Positions 22,546 through 32,575 of a DNA stretch of 64,000 bases are shown here, piece by piece. The stretch spans positions 1 through 64,000 of the forward strand of contig CAUWAG010000004.1 in the NCBI GenBank assembly GCA_963556695.1, in the 5' to 3' direction. Origin of the DNA: Anthostomella pinea. Lineage: Eukaryota; Ascomycota; Sordariomycetes; Xylariales; Xylariaceae. Below the pieces are notes generated by a model. It was not told the DNA's origin. It saw only the letters and a program-made list of their open reading frames with translations, and did no database searches. The position numbers were made by a program, and so were the translations under genes. Position 1 is the stretch's first letter. Every line of letters begins with the position of its first letter.

Positions 22546-23478
22546 CAAGCCTGTTCCAACACCTTCACCCACCCCTTTACCCTCCACCCACCCCTACCTT
22601 TTCCCCGCGGGACGTTTCCACGTCAAGCAGATCGCCCAAGTCCCCTGCCTTGCTGCGTCAGCATTATCAGCATTACCCACGCCTAGCTGCAGCAAGACCC
22701 GTTCGAGGGACTTTTATCGACAATTTTCTGCATGTCCGGTTTATCCGGCGGCAAAGGGGGTATATGGTTAATGGCCTAATCCCGCGGGCAAAATGGCGTC
22801 CATGTATACTACCACCATTAGATCCATCTCTCAGCAGACGGGTCCGAAGCTTGTTTCTAAGACAAATGGGCCTTACTATTGCAACCGAAAATAGTTACAG
22901 CTCTTGATCTTCTTCCTGGTTATTCGGAACTTCCGGCTGGTCATGATCGGACCTCACGACCTCGGCGATCGACCGCGGCCTGTCCTCCGCAAGAGCTTCC
23001 AGCGAACCCTCTTTCACATGTGGGACGGCCGCCTCCTGTAGGACCCGAACTTAAACTCGAGCGCCTTAGCTCTATGGTCGGATTAATGATTCGATGAGTT
23101 GAAGCCGGCTCTGGCAGTAAACTTCTCCTAGTTAATCTAGAAACGATCAGCTGGTATCGTATGGGTTTATGCGTGGAATGAAGGAGCGAAATCTTGAATA
23201 GGAGTGAGTACCCTGGGCTTTGTGTCGAAGCATTCGTAGAGCTTGATGAGGGCCGCCATGTCGCGCATGGTGATTTGATAGGGGACCGAGCTTTAGATGC
23301 CATCTTCTGTTAAATCAGCAGGCGCAGTGTCAAATGTACGTATATGGAAGCATGAGTGTGGGTGTGGTGGGCGTTGGAGGAGAAGTTGACTCGGGGAGTG
23401 GGACGGCCCGATACGCAATCTGCCAAGTGAGCTTAGAGCACGTCTGAACCTCTCGGATTTGCAGAGAATGAGCAATAA
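22546..23478. other. Intergenic with a short coding relic
   Basis: Mostly non-coding. On the minus strand at about 23285-23185 there is a protein-like stretch (ITMRDMAALIKLYECFDTKP) ending in a stop, possibly the last exon of a lost gene. The other frames are overlapping and unconvincing. Confidence 0.3.
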
Positions 23479-23994
23479 CTATGGCAAATAGTATCGGTTG
23501 TTTCCCTTGCCCTCTACGTAGATGCAGTTATGGTCTGACATAAGCTCCGAAGAACCTGTTGCTGCTGGCCTAGGTACGGCAGGTATGAAACCCGGCACTG
23601 TACCATTTGCACGGAATGGATTGGTTGCCCGCATCAACAATGAATTTATATAGGTGAACATACGCCTTGCGCTCTCTAACCAAAATCCGATTCGAGTGAC
23701 CCACACACGTTTACACATTTCGTGAACACAATCTTCCAGCTCCGTTTGCTTTCTGTCAGGATTATTCTCATTCAATAGTCTATTCAATGCCCTCCGTCTC
23801 AGCAGTCCTCGAGAATCGCACCTTGGCGATGCCATCCCGACGGCTTGCGCCCATTGGCTGGACAGGAGGGTGCACAAAAGACCCGAAGCCATGCCGCATT
23901 GTTCCGTGAGAAGGTATGTTCGACCCTTGGCTCGGCAGTGGCGGGAGTAGCATGCATAAGAAATTTGCTTAGGCTGCACATGCACAACACGCAT
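23479..23994 (-). CDS. Hypothetical protein, doubtful
   Basis: 171-residue open frame, no recognised domain, no signal peptide. The middle (about residues 68-115, with LLRRRALNRLLNENN and ELEDCVHEMCKRVW) reads like a helical protein, but there is no independent support. The frame may be chance or a relic. Confidence 0.25.
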   Translation of the reverse strand: MRVVHVQPKQISYACYSRHCRAKGRTYLLTEQCGMASGLLCTLLSSQWAQAVGMASPRCDSRGLLRRRALNRLLNENNPDRKQTELEDCVHEMCKRVWVTRIGFWLESARRMFTYINSLLMRATNPFRANGTVPGFIPAVPRPAATGSSELMSDHNCIYVEGKGNNRYYLP

Positions 23995-24504
23995 AACACT
24001 AACACTTTTTATGCTGTGGTGGGGCAGGAGTTGTGGATTCCAAACGCTCGCTCATCCATCCCATCACGGCTACTCACGGTTCCCATCACGCCTCCCATCA
24101 CAGTTCCCATCACGCCTCCCATCACGCCAGGAAAGCATGCACAGCCGGGAAGAGCTTTGTGGGCGCCCCAAGTGGACGACTCAGAATGGCAGGATTGCTG
24201 AAATCATTCTTGTGCATTGCTGACGGACCACTCGTTCCTCTCGCGTCTGCGTATAGACGAGTACACTACCGCTTCACAGTCCATATCATTGTAGTATCGA
24301 GCGGAGCCCTTAGTGTCACATTTAACCGTAGGATCCCTTCCACAACAAACACTCTAATCATCGAAATTTCTTCTACCGGCGGTCTTCACTACCGAGGACC
24401 TGGTCACGTGGTATTAGTCTTCATTGTTTTCCCATCCGCCTACTTTCTAACCGTCCAAGGTATCGGTGATGGTAGAAACCGTGACTCGAACGAAACGCGT
24501 GGAA

Positions 24505-25067
24505 TTGATTGATGATTGATTGTATTTATCGTGGGTGCAGTCCCTCCACAGGGCAAACCACGCCTTCCAGAGCCATTGCATCGCAAGGTTGTAGAGGTGT
24601 CAGTCTAGATACATTCAGATCCGCGCACGAGCCTATCCTCGCTGTAGCGGTACCAACCTGGAGTGACCAGATGGTTTTAGTCAATATCCAAGCACGATTC
24701 CGTCAGAAAAACCTCCTGTCCAGTGACAAAACGACCCAGTGGACCTCAGTCCTCTGGTGTACACATCGTTCTAGTAGCCGTTCGATATATGTCGCATTGG
24801 TGGATGAAGTAGGTATTTGTTATCTGTTGGCGAGAGAAACCATAAGGGGAAAAACCTTGCAGGAATGGGTATTATGGAGACAAGCTGCTTGGCTATCGGG
24901 CTCTGCGATAAGGGGCCTCTCCACTGTCGTGTGCTGGTTATCGACTCGCACAAGCCGGGTCAGAAGGGGGCCATAGCAGGATTCAAACCCACTTGTTCTC
25001 GTCGCCCACCGCACAAACGAGTAACGAGAACACAACCAGGCGCATTTGACCATTGCGCCATACGGCC
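24505..25067 (-). mobile_element. SINE copy 2
   Basis: 563 bp, minus orientation, flanked by the 14-bp duplication CGAAACGCGTGGAA (24491-24504 and 25068-25081). It belongs to the (CAAT)-tailed subfamily, with a variant tail reading TTTATCGTGGGTGCAGTCC on this strand. The tRNA-like head at the right end has a small internal duplication (ACGAGTAACGAGAAC) and a box B changed to GGTTTGAATCC. Confidence 0.92.
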
Positions 25068-25426
25068 CGAAACGCGTGGAAGTTATAGCTTTAATAACGG
25101 ACTACGATACTGCAATTTCACATTCCAACCAAGGACACTCTGGTCTCCCAGCATCATGCGAAGACGTTGGCATGCGGTGCGCCGATTGGGCGCTGACCGA
25201 GGACCAAGTCAAAGCCATCTTCGAGCGCACTAGAGCACTGCCTAAAGTATGGCCTCGACTACCCATTGATGGTCATCAGAGTCCATTGTATGCTGACGTT
25301 TTCCCTCCAGTTCATTGTACTCGTTGGAGGCTTGAGTGGATGCAAATACATCTACGGAAAACTCAAGGCCCGCTACGAGGGAGCCGGCTTGACGAAGATT
25401 GGCACTTCCAAAATTCAAATTGCTGG
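25068..25426 (+). pseudogene. Hsp70-like ATPase relic
   Basis: Frames here encode ALTEDQVKAIF followed, after a frame change, by FIVLVGGLSGCKYIYGKLKA. The second block matches the phosphate-2/adenosine region (LVGG...S.Y....L) of the Hsp70/actin-like ATPase proteins expanded in fungi. The protein is cut at the right by a MITE fragment and at the left by the SINE. There is no complete ORF, so this is the decayed 3' part of a gene. Confidence 0.45.
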
Positions 25427-25479
25427 ATAGCTGCTTGCTGCCGGCCATGTCCCAGCTCCTCAGTACGTTCGCCGTGACA
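25427..25479 (+). mobile_element. MITE fragment (3' end)
   Basis: The last 53 bases of the 220-bp MITE (TAGCTGCTTGCTGCCGG ... GCCGTGACA), without its left three-quarters. Confidence 0.8.
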
Positions 25480-25660
25480 CTTATCTGTGTTGCTTTGGGG
25501 GACAACATTGATCAGTGTAGCACACACTCTTACCAAAAACAACTATTTTTCTTGGCGCCCCGCTGTTAGGGCGCAACCTCTATATCTGCACTAAAACAGG
25601 CATTTATTTCAGTACCTGACTATCCTTGCCAAGGCGCAGAAAATTTTTCTCACAAGCTGG

Positions 25661-27238
25661 ATGGCACCCCTTCACGATAGGCCCCCAAATACGCCAGTGG
25701 CCGTCCCAAAGACGACTACTGGCGGCGTGCTCAAATCCCCGGTCCCTAAAAGAACATATGGCCCGGCAACCCCAAGCAAGCTCCGCCAGGCACTGCTCGA
25801 CGACATCAACAGCAGCCCGTCACAAGTCTCTGAGGCTGACTTCACCATTGTTTCCCCTCTGAAAGGAAAATCCCGAAATATTAATACTAGCAGCATCATT
25901 GATATGGAAGTACCTCAATCAAACGAAATCTCTACAGACCAAGCCATTGGAGGCGATACAGGGAACAAGGTCTCTTCCTCAAAGTGCCAGGACCAAGTAG
26001 CCAAAATACTGGCTAAAGACAAGCATCTCTATGAAGCCAGGATGACAATGTTTCAAGAGTGTGCTGCAGCAGTCGATAAGACACTGGAAAAAGCTGGAAC
26101 CGAACTATACTCTCATGCCAAGGAGTTCAGCGCTTTCTTCTCCAAATGCCTGAACGAGTGGCTGGAAACCCGAGATCTGCCCAAAAGAAAGACCACTCCT
26201 GGCGGGATAGGGATAGGGAAGCCCACCATGACCTTCGCCCAAGCTGTCTCCTCTGGCCAACGACAGCATCCATGGACAGTCAACACTACCATGAAGAAAA
26301 CACAGCCTGGCGCCCTCATCACTGCCAACCAACTGAAGAAGAAGCAGGATGATCTCCGGGTCTTTGTCCGCATGGATAATAGCCACCTAGAGCCTTATGG
26401 AATCAAGTCTACACTGAACAGAAGACTTAAGCTCCACCCTCAGGAGCTTAGAGAAGTGACACGATGTCCTTCTGGTTTTACCTTACACCCAAGGGACAAG
26501 CCAACTCAGGCTAAGCTTCTGGCTTTCCAAGAAGAAATTGCCGACATTCTCAAGGCACAAAAGATTGAGACCCACACAGTCTGGCATCATTACAAGGTCA
26601 ATGGATGCCCAAGAAAGGTCATCAGTGCAGAAGGGTTCACAATCGATATTACTGACACTGTTGTTGCCGATGAAGTTGAAGCCCAAACAGGCGACAGACC
26701 TCTGAGGTGCATACTCTCAAAGAACACGATTGATTCTGATCCAGAAACTACATGGATAATCTCTCTGCCCAGTGCAGCAAGGAAACCATTCACGCTTTTT
26801 GCCCACTCAATGACCTCAAGGCATATTCAACACACCCCCAAGGTTCACCAGTGTGCAAGCTGCTTCAGATACCATGGTAGGAATTACCGATGCGAAAAGC
26901 AAGTATGTGCACACTGCGCCAACACAGTACACCAGGGAGAGTGCGAAAAACCAATCCCAAAGTGTGTCAACTGCAAAGGACCTCATGCTGCCAACTTCGA
27001 CAAATGCCCTGCCCGCCCCAAGGTTGTGAAAGGTACCATCCATAAGCACACATGGGAGCAAATCCAGGAAATAAGGCTAGCCGGAGAAAGAGCCAGATCC
27101 AAGGCCTTCAACGAAGCAGGCAGAAACCAAGCTGGGTCAACACCTAGCAATAATAACAAAGACACCACAATGCAAATCGACACAACAGATACAACTCATC
27201 CCAGAGATGCCGATACCATTGTTGTCAGTCAATGTTAG
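25661..27238 (+). CDS. LINE ORF1, gag-like zinc-knuckle protein
   Basis: 525 residues. The N-terminal third is basic and Pro/Ser-rich and the central part is unrecognised. Near the C-terminus (about residues 395-455) are three Cys/His clusters: CASCFRYHGRNYRC, CAHCANTVHQGEC and CVNCKGPHAANFDKC. ORF1 proteins of this class bind element RNA and package it into the ribonucleoprotein that carries ORF2 product. The start is the first ATG after the 5' UTR, matched in copies C and F. The stop TAG overlaps the ORF2 start (ATGTTAG). Confidence 0.93.
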   Translation: MAPLHDRPPNTPVAVPKTTTGGVLKSPVPKRTYGPATPSKLRQALLDDINSSPSQVSEADFTIVSPLKGKSRNINTSSIIDMEVPQSNEISTDQAIGGDTGNKVSSSKCQDQVAKILAKDKHLYEARMTMFQECAAAVDKTLEKAGTELYSHAKEFSAFFSKCLNEWLETRDLPKRKTTPGGIGIGKPTMTFAQAVSSGQRQHPWTVNTTMKKTQPGALITANQLKKKQDDLRVFVRMDNSHLEPYGIKSTLNRRLKLHPQELREVTRCPSGFTLHPRDKPTQAKLLAFQEEIADILKAQKIETHTVWHHYKVNGCPRKVISAEGFTIDITDTVVADEVEAQTGDRPLRCILSKNTIDSDPETTWIISLPSAARKPFTLFAHSMTSRHIQHTPKVHQCASCFRYHGRNYRCEKQVCAHCANTVHQGECEKPIPKCVNCKGPHAANFDKCPARPKVVKGTIHKHTWEQIQEIRLAGERARSKAFNEAGRNQAGSTPSNNNKDTTMQIDTTDTTHPRDADTIVVSQC

Positions 27239-30200
27239 GTACATCAAACGAAACACATCGACACGGGCATCTAGTCATCCATTCTGTGAATACAGCAGGG
27301 GGACAAAAGAGTGCAGGCCCTACAGAGTTAGCCATCAACCTGGCTGACTATAAAGGAGAACAAGCAGACATCATTCTGATGCAAGAGCCCTGGGTTGGCA
27401 TACCACCAGGCAGGAGAATGGGAGTAAAGACACACCCCAATTACGATATATACTCCCCAGTGGATTCCTGGGACAGCGACAGTACACGGCCCAGATCTCT
27501 CATCTATGTGAGAAAATACCTTCAAGCGGATCAACTTCGGCCCTATGCTACACGAGACATCACCTGGGTCAAGGTACAAGGCATTACATTTGCCAGTGTC
27601 TACCGGCCATGTGACAACCCACAGGAAGTGGATGACATTCTGGAAGTATGGACTCCACCTTTTGGCTGCGTTATAACTGGAGATTTCAATGCTGGCGACA
27701 CATCCTGGGACTCAAGCAATCCAGGATATCATGGTGGTACTATACTTGCACAAACTATGGCAGACCACGGACTGGATCTGATTTCTGAACCAGATGTCCC
27801 GACACATGATGACGGAAATGTACTAGATCTGGTGTTCTCTGATGTCCCCATGGCTGAAGCCTCAGTCAATGATGCACTTCAGTGCACCTCAGATCATGAG
27901 ACATTACGAATAGTCATTCCAATTCAGGGAGATCTGGACCGAGTACCCAAGGCCAATCATTGGATAGTACCGGACGATAAACTACAGGAGCTGGCAGATA
28001 ATGTCCAAACCAGGATTCATGAACTCCCCCGGCTGGGTGTATCCCCTGGCCAGGTGGACACCTTTACACAAAGCCTGATCAACATGATCCAAGGCTGTAT
28101 CAGGACAGTGGGCAAGAGGCCCCGTCAATCTAGGCCCACTGCTTGGTGGAATGATGACTGCAAAGCAGCTGTTCAGACATACAGGGCCCTTTCCAAACAG
28201 ACTACAAGCCAAGAAGGACGGAATTCAGCCCGACGGGAATTTCGCGGCGTGGTTCGGAAAGCTAGGAGAGAGTACTGGCAGACTCTAATCAATTCAGCAA
28301 CTGAGCCAAAGGACCTATACAGAATCGTCTCTTGGCACAAGTTATCAGCAGGAATGCGTTCCCCTCCAATCATCATAGGAGACCAAATATTCGAGTCACA
28401 AGAGAGCAAGGCAAATGCATTACGCTCAGCCACGCTTGAACGAAGTACCTCAGACAACGATATCATCGACCCCTGGTCCGCTCAGATCATACAACCCAAG
28501 CCACACATCCCCCTTGAATACCACGTCGGACTGGAAGAGGCTGAAGGGTGCACTTTAGGAACCAAGAGCAACTCCCCGGGAGTAGATACCCTCACAGTAC
28601 GGATTCTGAAAGCTTGCTGGCCAGTCATTGGTGAACATATCAGAGCCCTTTTCCAGACCTGCCTACTGATTGGACACCACCCTAAACCATTCAAAGTAGC
28701 TGAGGTGGTGATGATCCCAAAACCAGGAAAGAAAGACTACTCCAATCCCAGGGCCTACAGACCAATATCGCTACTGTCATGTCTTGGCAAGGGCCTAGAA
28801 CGACTCATTGCGAAAAGAATTACCTGGTTTGTTGTCAAACTTGGAATTCTAGCCCCACAACATTTTGGAGCTCTACCAAAGCGCTCTGCCACTGACCTGG
28901 TAGCTGCACTCATACACGATATTGAGCAGGCCCTTGACCAAGGCCTCGTTGCAACGGTAGTCACATCAGATGTGAAAGGGGCCTTTGATGCTGCCCTAAT
29001 GGGACGGCTGGTGGTTCGCATGAGAGAACAGGGCTGGCCAGGCTTTCTCATAAGATGGGTCCAGTCGTTCATGTCCGAGCGGTCCGCAAGAGTTCGGTTT
29101 GAAGGTACTGTGACCGATATAAAAGCTCTCACTTGTGGGCTCCCACAAGGCTCACCAGTCTCTCCAATCCTCTACATGCTGTATACAGAGCCAATCTGTG
29201 CCCGACTTGGCATGAAAAGAAGACGCTTTGGATATGCAGATGATCTAGCAACACTCTGCATTGGAAAGAACCTTAAAGAAACAGCTGCAGAGGCTTCTGA
29301 AAACCTTCATTTGCTCAACCAATGGGGACATAACAATGCTATTGAATTTGATCCCGACAAAACCGAGATCATGCACTTCTCACGGAAAAAGAACTCAGAC
29401 AATCCCCCAGTTTGCCACGGAACAATGAACAAAACAGCTAAGCATTCCATGCGATGGCTAGGTGTCCTTCTGGATAGGAAACTAAACTTCAAAGACCATG
29501 TTTCTCACTGGGCCAAGAAAGCTAGTAGGGTAGCAAATCACCTTCGAGGACTATGCAACACAGTCAAAGGACTTCCAGTAAAGTCAACCAAGAGGGCTGT
29601 GAAAGCTTGTGTTATTCCTATTCTCACACATGGCCTGGAGGCCTGGTACCCAGGAATCGAGAAAACTGGGAGCTTAGGTGAGACATCAGCATGTCGCATT
29701 AAGGGGCTTCTTGGAACAATAGATGCCGTACTACGAACGGCGATCAGGGCTATCTTGCCAGTCTGGAAAACACACCCTGGACATATCTTACACTTTGAAT
29801 CGCAGATTCCCCCAGCAGGAGTTCTTGCAGAGTCAATAAGACGACGTCACGGCCTCCGACTAGGACGAATAGATCAGAGACACCCTCTGGTTGGCAGGCT
29901 CCAAATACAAGCTCGCAAGGATCCAACAAGGCTACAAAGAAGCTTCCAGCTAGTCCCTGACTTCCAGAGACCAATACTTACCAGGCCATCATGGAGGAAG
30001 CGCCCAATCCGCAAAGACAAAGACAAAGAAACAGAGCTCTTCAAGCAATGGTTACAAGAGAGAAACGTGAACACTGACCTTGTCATCTACTCAGATGGAT
30101 CACAGTTGGATGACCAAGGCACAATCCGCACTGGATGGGGTTATACCATCAGGAAAGGCGGCACTACACAAGAAGTATACCGGGGAAGGGGCAGACTTCT

Positions 30201-30924
30201 ACAAGCAGAAGTAGTAGATGCTGAAGTCCATGGTGCTCTCCAAGGTCTTGCAGCAGCCAGGGCAATTGGACACGGAAAACAGCTATATGTCTGCCTGGAC
30301 AACACGTCAGTGGTAGATGGGCTCAATGGGACTCCACCCGAGACATCACAAAACATTTTTCTACGATTTCAAGAACTTGCCACAGCACACACTCCTGGAG
30401 TGACCGTCAAATGGATTCCTGGACACAGAGATATTGATGGCAACGAAGCTGCCGACACACTAGCAAAAGAGGGTGCCATGCTGGAAACAGACACAACAAA
30501 TCTTCCTACAATCTCTTGGGTCAAGAGAGATCTCAAAAGACAGGGCAAGAAAGAGTTCAACCAATGGTGGAAAGACCAATCAGAATCTAGGTATCAAGAA
30601 GTATACTCACATGCAGTAACTGAAGGAGACCTTATATCTTTTAAGAGGAGTACTTTACACAGACTTCTAGCGGCCAGATCTGGACATGGCGACTTTGCCA
30701 GATACCATGAACGCTTTGGGCACACAGATTCAAATGATCACTGCAGCTGTGGTGAGAAGAAAACACCACAACACATTTTCTTTTGTAAGAGGCTGGGGAA
30801 AAATCGGCTACTGCCTAGGCATTCGCCTAGGGCAGCTTGTTTACAATACTTAGGGGAGAGGAGCACAGAATGGGCAAAATTCGTGGAGAAGAGCAAGTTC
30901 TTTTCAACAATCTGCCCCCGATAG
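27232..30924 (+). CDS. LINE ORF2, endonuclease-reverse transcriptase-RNase H
   Basis: 1,230 residues, uninterrupted. The apurinic-type endonuclease spans about residues 1-230 (catalytic E52 in QEPW, GDFNAGD, SDHETLR). The reverse transcriptase spans about 430-720 (PKPGKKDYSNPRAYRPIS, motif A DVKGAFD, motif B GLPQGSP, YADD at about 668). RNase H spans about 945-1080 (YSDGS, AEVHGAL, CLDNTS, PGHRDIDGN). A terminal Cys/His motif lies near 1170. The enzyme nicks chromosomal DNA and primes cDNA synthesis from the LINE 3' end. It begins at an ATG inside the last codons of ORF1, implying stop-restart or frameshift translation. Confidence 0.95.
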   Translation: MLGTSNETHRHGHLVIHSVNTAGGQKSAGPTELAINLADYKGEQADIILMQEPWVGIPPGRRMGVKTHPNYDIYSPVDSWDSDSTRPRSLIYVRKYLQADQLRPYATRDITWVKVQGITFASVYRPCDNPQEVDDILEVWTPPFGCVITGDFNAGDTSWDSSNPGYHGGTILAQTMADHGLDLISEPDVPTHDDGNVLDLVFSDVPMAEASVNDALQCTSDHETLRIVIPIQGDLDRVPKANHWIVPDDKLQELADNVQTRIHELPRLGVSPGQVDTFTQSLINMIQGCIRTVGKRPRQSRPTAWWNDDCKAAVQTYRALSKQTTSQEGRNSARREFRGVVRKARREYWQTLINSATEPKDLYRIVSWHKLSAGMRSPPIIIGDQIFESQESKANALRSATLERSTSDNDIIDPWSAQIIQPKPHIPLEYHVGLEEAEGCTLGTKSNSPGVDTLTVRILKACWPVIGEHIRALFQTCLLIGHHPKPFKVAEVVMIPKPGKKDYSNPRAYRPISLLSCLGKGLERLIAKRITWFVVKLGILAPQHFGALPKRSATDLVAALIHDIEQALDQGLVATVVTSDVKGAFDAALMGRLVVRMREQGWPGFLIRWVQSFMSERSARVRFEGTVTDIKALTCGLPQGSPVSPILYMLYTEPICARLGMKRRRFGYADDLATLCIGKNLKETAAEASENLHLLNQWGHNNAIEFDPDKTEIMHFSRKKNSDNPPVCHGTMNKTAKHSMRWLGVLLDRKLNFKDHVSHWAKKASRVANHLRGLCNTVKGLPVKSTKRAVKACVIPILTHGLEAWYPGIEKTGSLGETSACRIKGLLGTIDAVLRTAIRAILPVWKTHPGHILHFESQIPPAGVLAESIRRRHGLRLGRIDQRHPLVGRLQIQARKDPTRLQRSFQLVPDFQRPILTRPSWRKRPIRKDKDKETELFKQWLQERNVNTDLVIYSDGSQLDDQGTIRTGWGYTIRKGGTTQEVYRGRGRLLQAEVVDAEVHGALQGLAAARAIGHGKQLYVCLDNTSVVDGLNGTPPETSQNIFLRFQELATAHTPGVTVKWIPGHRDIDGNEAADTLAKEGAMLETDTTNLPTISWVKRDLKRQGKKEFNQWWKDQSESRYQEVYSHAVTEGDLISFKRSTLHRLLAARSGHGDFARYHERFGHTDSNDHCSCGEKKTPQHIFFCKRLGKNRLLPRHSPRAACLQYLGERSTEWAKFVEKSKFFSTICPR

Positions 30925-31155
30925 ATAGCCTTCCTTGAAGGACCAGATGGATGACCCCAAGGTCATACCGCCGCAACAACGGGGATGGGCCCGTGAGCGG
31001 GACTGACTGTACTTATTATCTTGAGACCTCCACAACCCTGCGATGCAGAGGCTCTGGGAGGCGTGGTTTGCACTACTGAGGAGCTACCCCCACGTTAAAT
31101 ACAAAACAAACAAACAAAACAAACAAACATTGATCAGTGTAGGAACAGGCGTGAT

Positions 31156-31349
31156 CAATCAATCATAATACTCGAATATTGGGTCAAGGTCGTGATGTTG
31201 GAGATAGATGGATTGGGAAGTCCAGCTGGACTCGAAGGTCTGGCTGAGCGACCTCACAATCCGATATTTAATCTCTTATCTAATCATATATATGGGTCCC
31301 GGTATGGATGGTTTGAAGGTTGGAACCGCATGCATCCAACAATTTGTAC
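31156..31349 (+). repeat. Dispersed repeat R1, copy 2
   Basis: Inverted partner of 22361-22545, starting 14 bases after the LINE D duplication. The bases to about 31640 after it are unique and non-coding as far as I can see. Confidence 0.65.
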
Positions 31350-31787
31350 CTTTAACTGCTGTCTACAGATGCGTTGGATTAAAGGTACGCCTAGAGGGCA
31401 CCTTGACAGTTAGACAACGGAACCTAGTTGTTCCGTCCCGATCCAGCCCCCTCTGGCAAAAAGCTGCCACGGTCGCACAGGGACACTTCAAGGACACAGA
31501 ATACACACATACACCTCAACCTCACGATTGGCTCAAATCTAACAAAATGCTGCATCAGCCGCGCATCAGCCACGGATCGTCTGCCATCATCCGTGTTTGC
31601 CCTCTTAATTCTAACCCTTATCCCCATTAAATACGCCACGGAGGGGAGCGGAATAGTAGCCTATGAGAACGAAGAGCGCCCTCGAAATCCTTACCAGGCT
31701 TCTGTTCAGACACGTTAGTAGATGTCATGCTTTGGTCGGTCTTGGTCTCGTACAGTCCCGGGACTGATCGCCTTCGTGATGACGTTC

Positions 31788-32268
31788 TTGGGCAAGCAAC
31801 GAAGCCATCGGAATGACACTCTTTGTATGCGCTCAGATCTCCGGGTTGATCATGCGTAGGGAAAAAGGTGCGCGGGAAATACTGATATCGTTTTGTGATA
31901 TCCTCTCTGTCTATGGTCGAGATGAAGTCGCGGGATGCTTTTAAATGCTCAATAGTAGGCCATCTCTTGTGGTCCACCTTGTTGCATCGTTTGGCTAGGT
32001 GACAATGTGTCGCTGCCTTTCAAAATACGTTGCTTAAAGCTCTGGCGTCATAAACACCGGGAGTAATCCTAAGTGCATCAAACGGACTATACTCCAGCAT
32101 GATGGGGATGATGGGGATGATGGGGATGATGGGGATGGTGGGAATGATGGGGATGATGGGGATGGTGGGGATGATGGGGATGATGGGGATGGTGGGGATG
32201 ATGGGAATGGGTGGGGTGGGTGGCGTCGGTGGGGTTAGTCTACCGGTGGAAGCCATGGCCGGCATCAT
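31788..32268 (-). pseudogene. J-domain/zinc-finger gene fragment
   Basis: Closely similar to the first about 115 residues of the intact gene at 5843: YSPFDALRITPGVYDARALS, a frameshift, then DHKRWPTIEHLKASRDFIST and CHSDGFVACP. The HPD-containing stretch is damaged (bases 31980-32020) and similarity stops at about 31788, before the fingers proper. Upstream of the conserved ATG (32100) the GATGGGGAT repeat is in frame, and the frame opens at 32268. It would add an N-terminus of about 56 residues of Pro-Ile repeats. Confidence 0.85.
32101..32215. repeat. GATGGGGAT minisatellite, third array
   Basis: About thirteen 9-base units directly upstream of the J-domain fragment, the same position as the array at 5844. 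It is more regular than that one and in frame with the downstream J-domain start. Confidence 0.9.
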
Positions 32269-32575
32269 GGCCTATGAAGGCAGTGACGCCAGGCTTGGGT
32301 AAGTGATGCTGCAGCCGTGGATGGATAGATGAGTGAGAGGGTAGGCTGCACGGCAGGCCTTTCAGTCACGGCATCATGCTTGCCACATATAACGACGCTT
32401 CTCATTTCCATACACCGGTGTAGCTGGTGTGATTCTGCTGGTTTCAAGGGTTCGCGGTTGCCAACCGTATGCACGAGCCAGATGATCTATCAATTCTCTC
32501 ACCGGGATCGCCTGCCACTTCCCACACGAGAGAGCCAGTAAGGAATGAACCAGAGTTTCAAGCTGTAGTTATGTA
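32220..32575. other. Intergenic, no gene seen
   Basis: Contains the putative promoter of the J-domain fragment and the 3' flank of abaA. No supported ORF or element. Confidence 0.5.

Larger units (their letters stand above)
25521..31128 (+). mobile_element. LINE copy D, full length and intact (I/Tad-type)
   Basis: 5,608 bp between 14-bp target-site duplications ATTGATCAGTGTAG (25507-25520 and 31129-31142). It has a 140-base 5' UTR, ORF1 and ORF2 overlapping by 7 bases, a 200-base 3' UTR and an (AAAC)n tail. The EN, RT and RNase H order with a zinc-knuckle ORF1 places it with the I/Tad1 group of fungal LINEs. Both frames are undamaged and the duplications are perfect, so it is young and possibly active. 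Confidence 0.95.

Noticed and set aside
24030..24130. Tandem CCCATCACGCCT repeat as a regulatory array
   Set aside because: Short and irregular, four or five partial units, with no neighbouring gene that it could serve.
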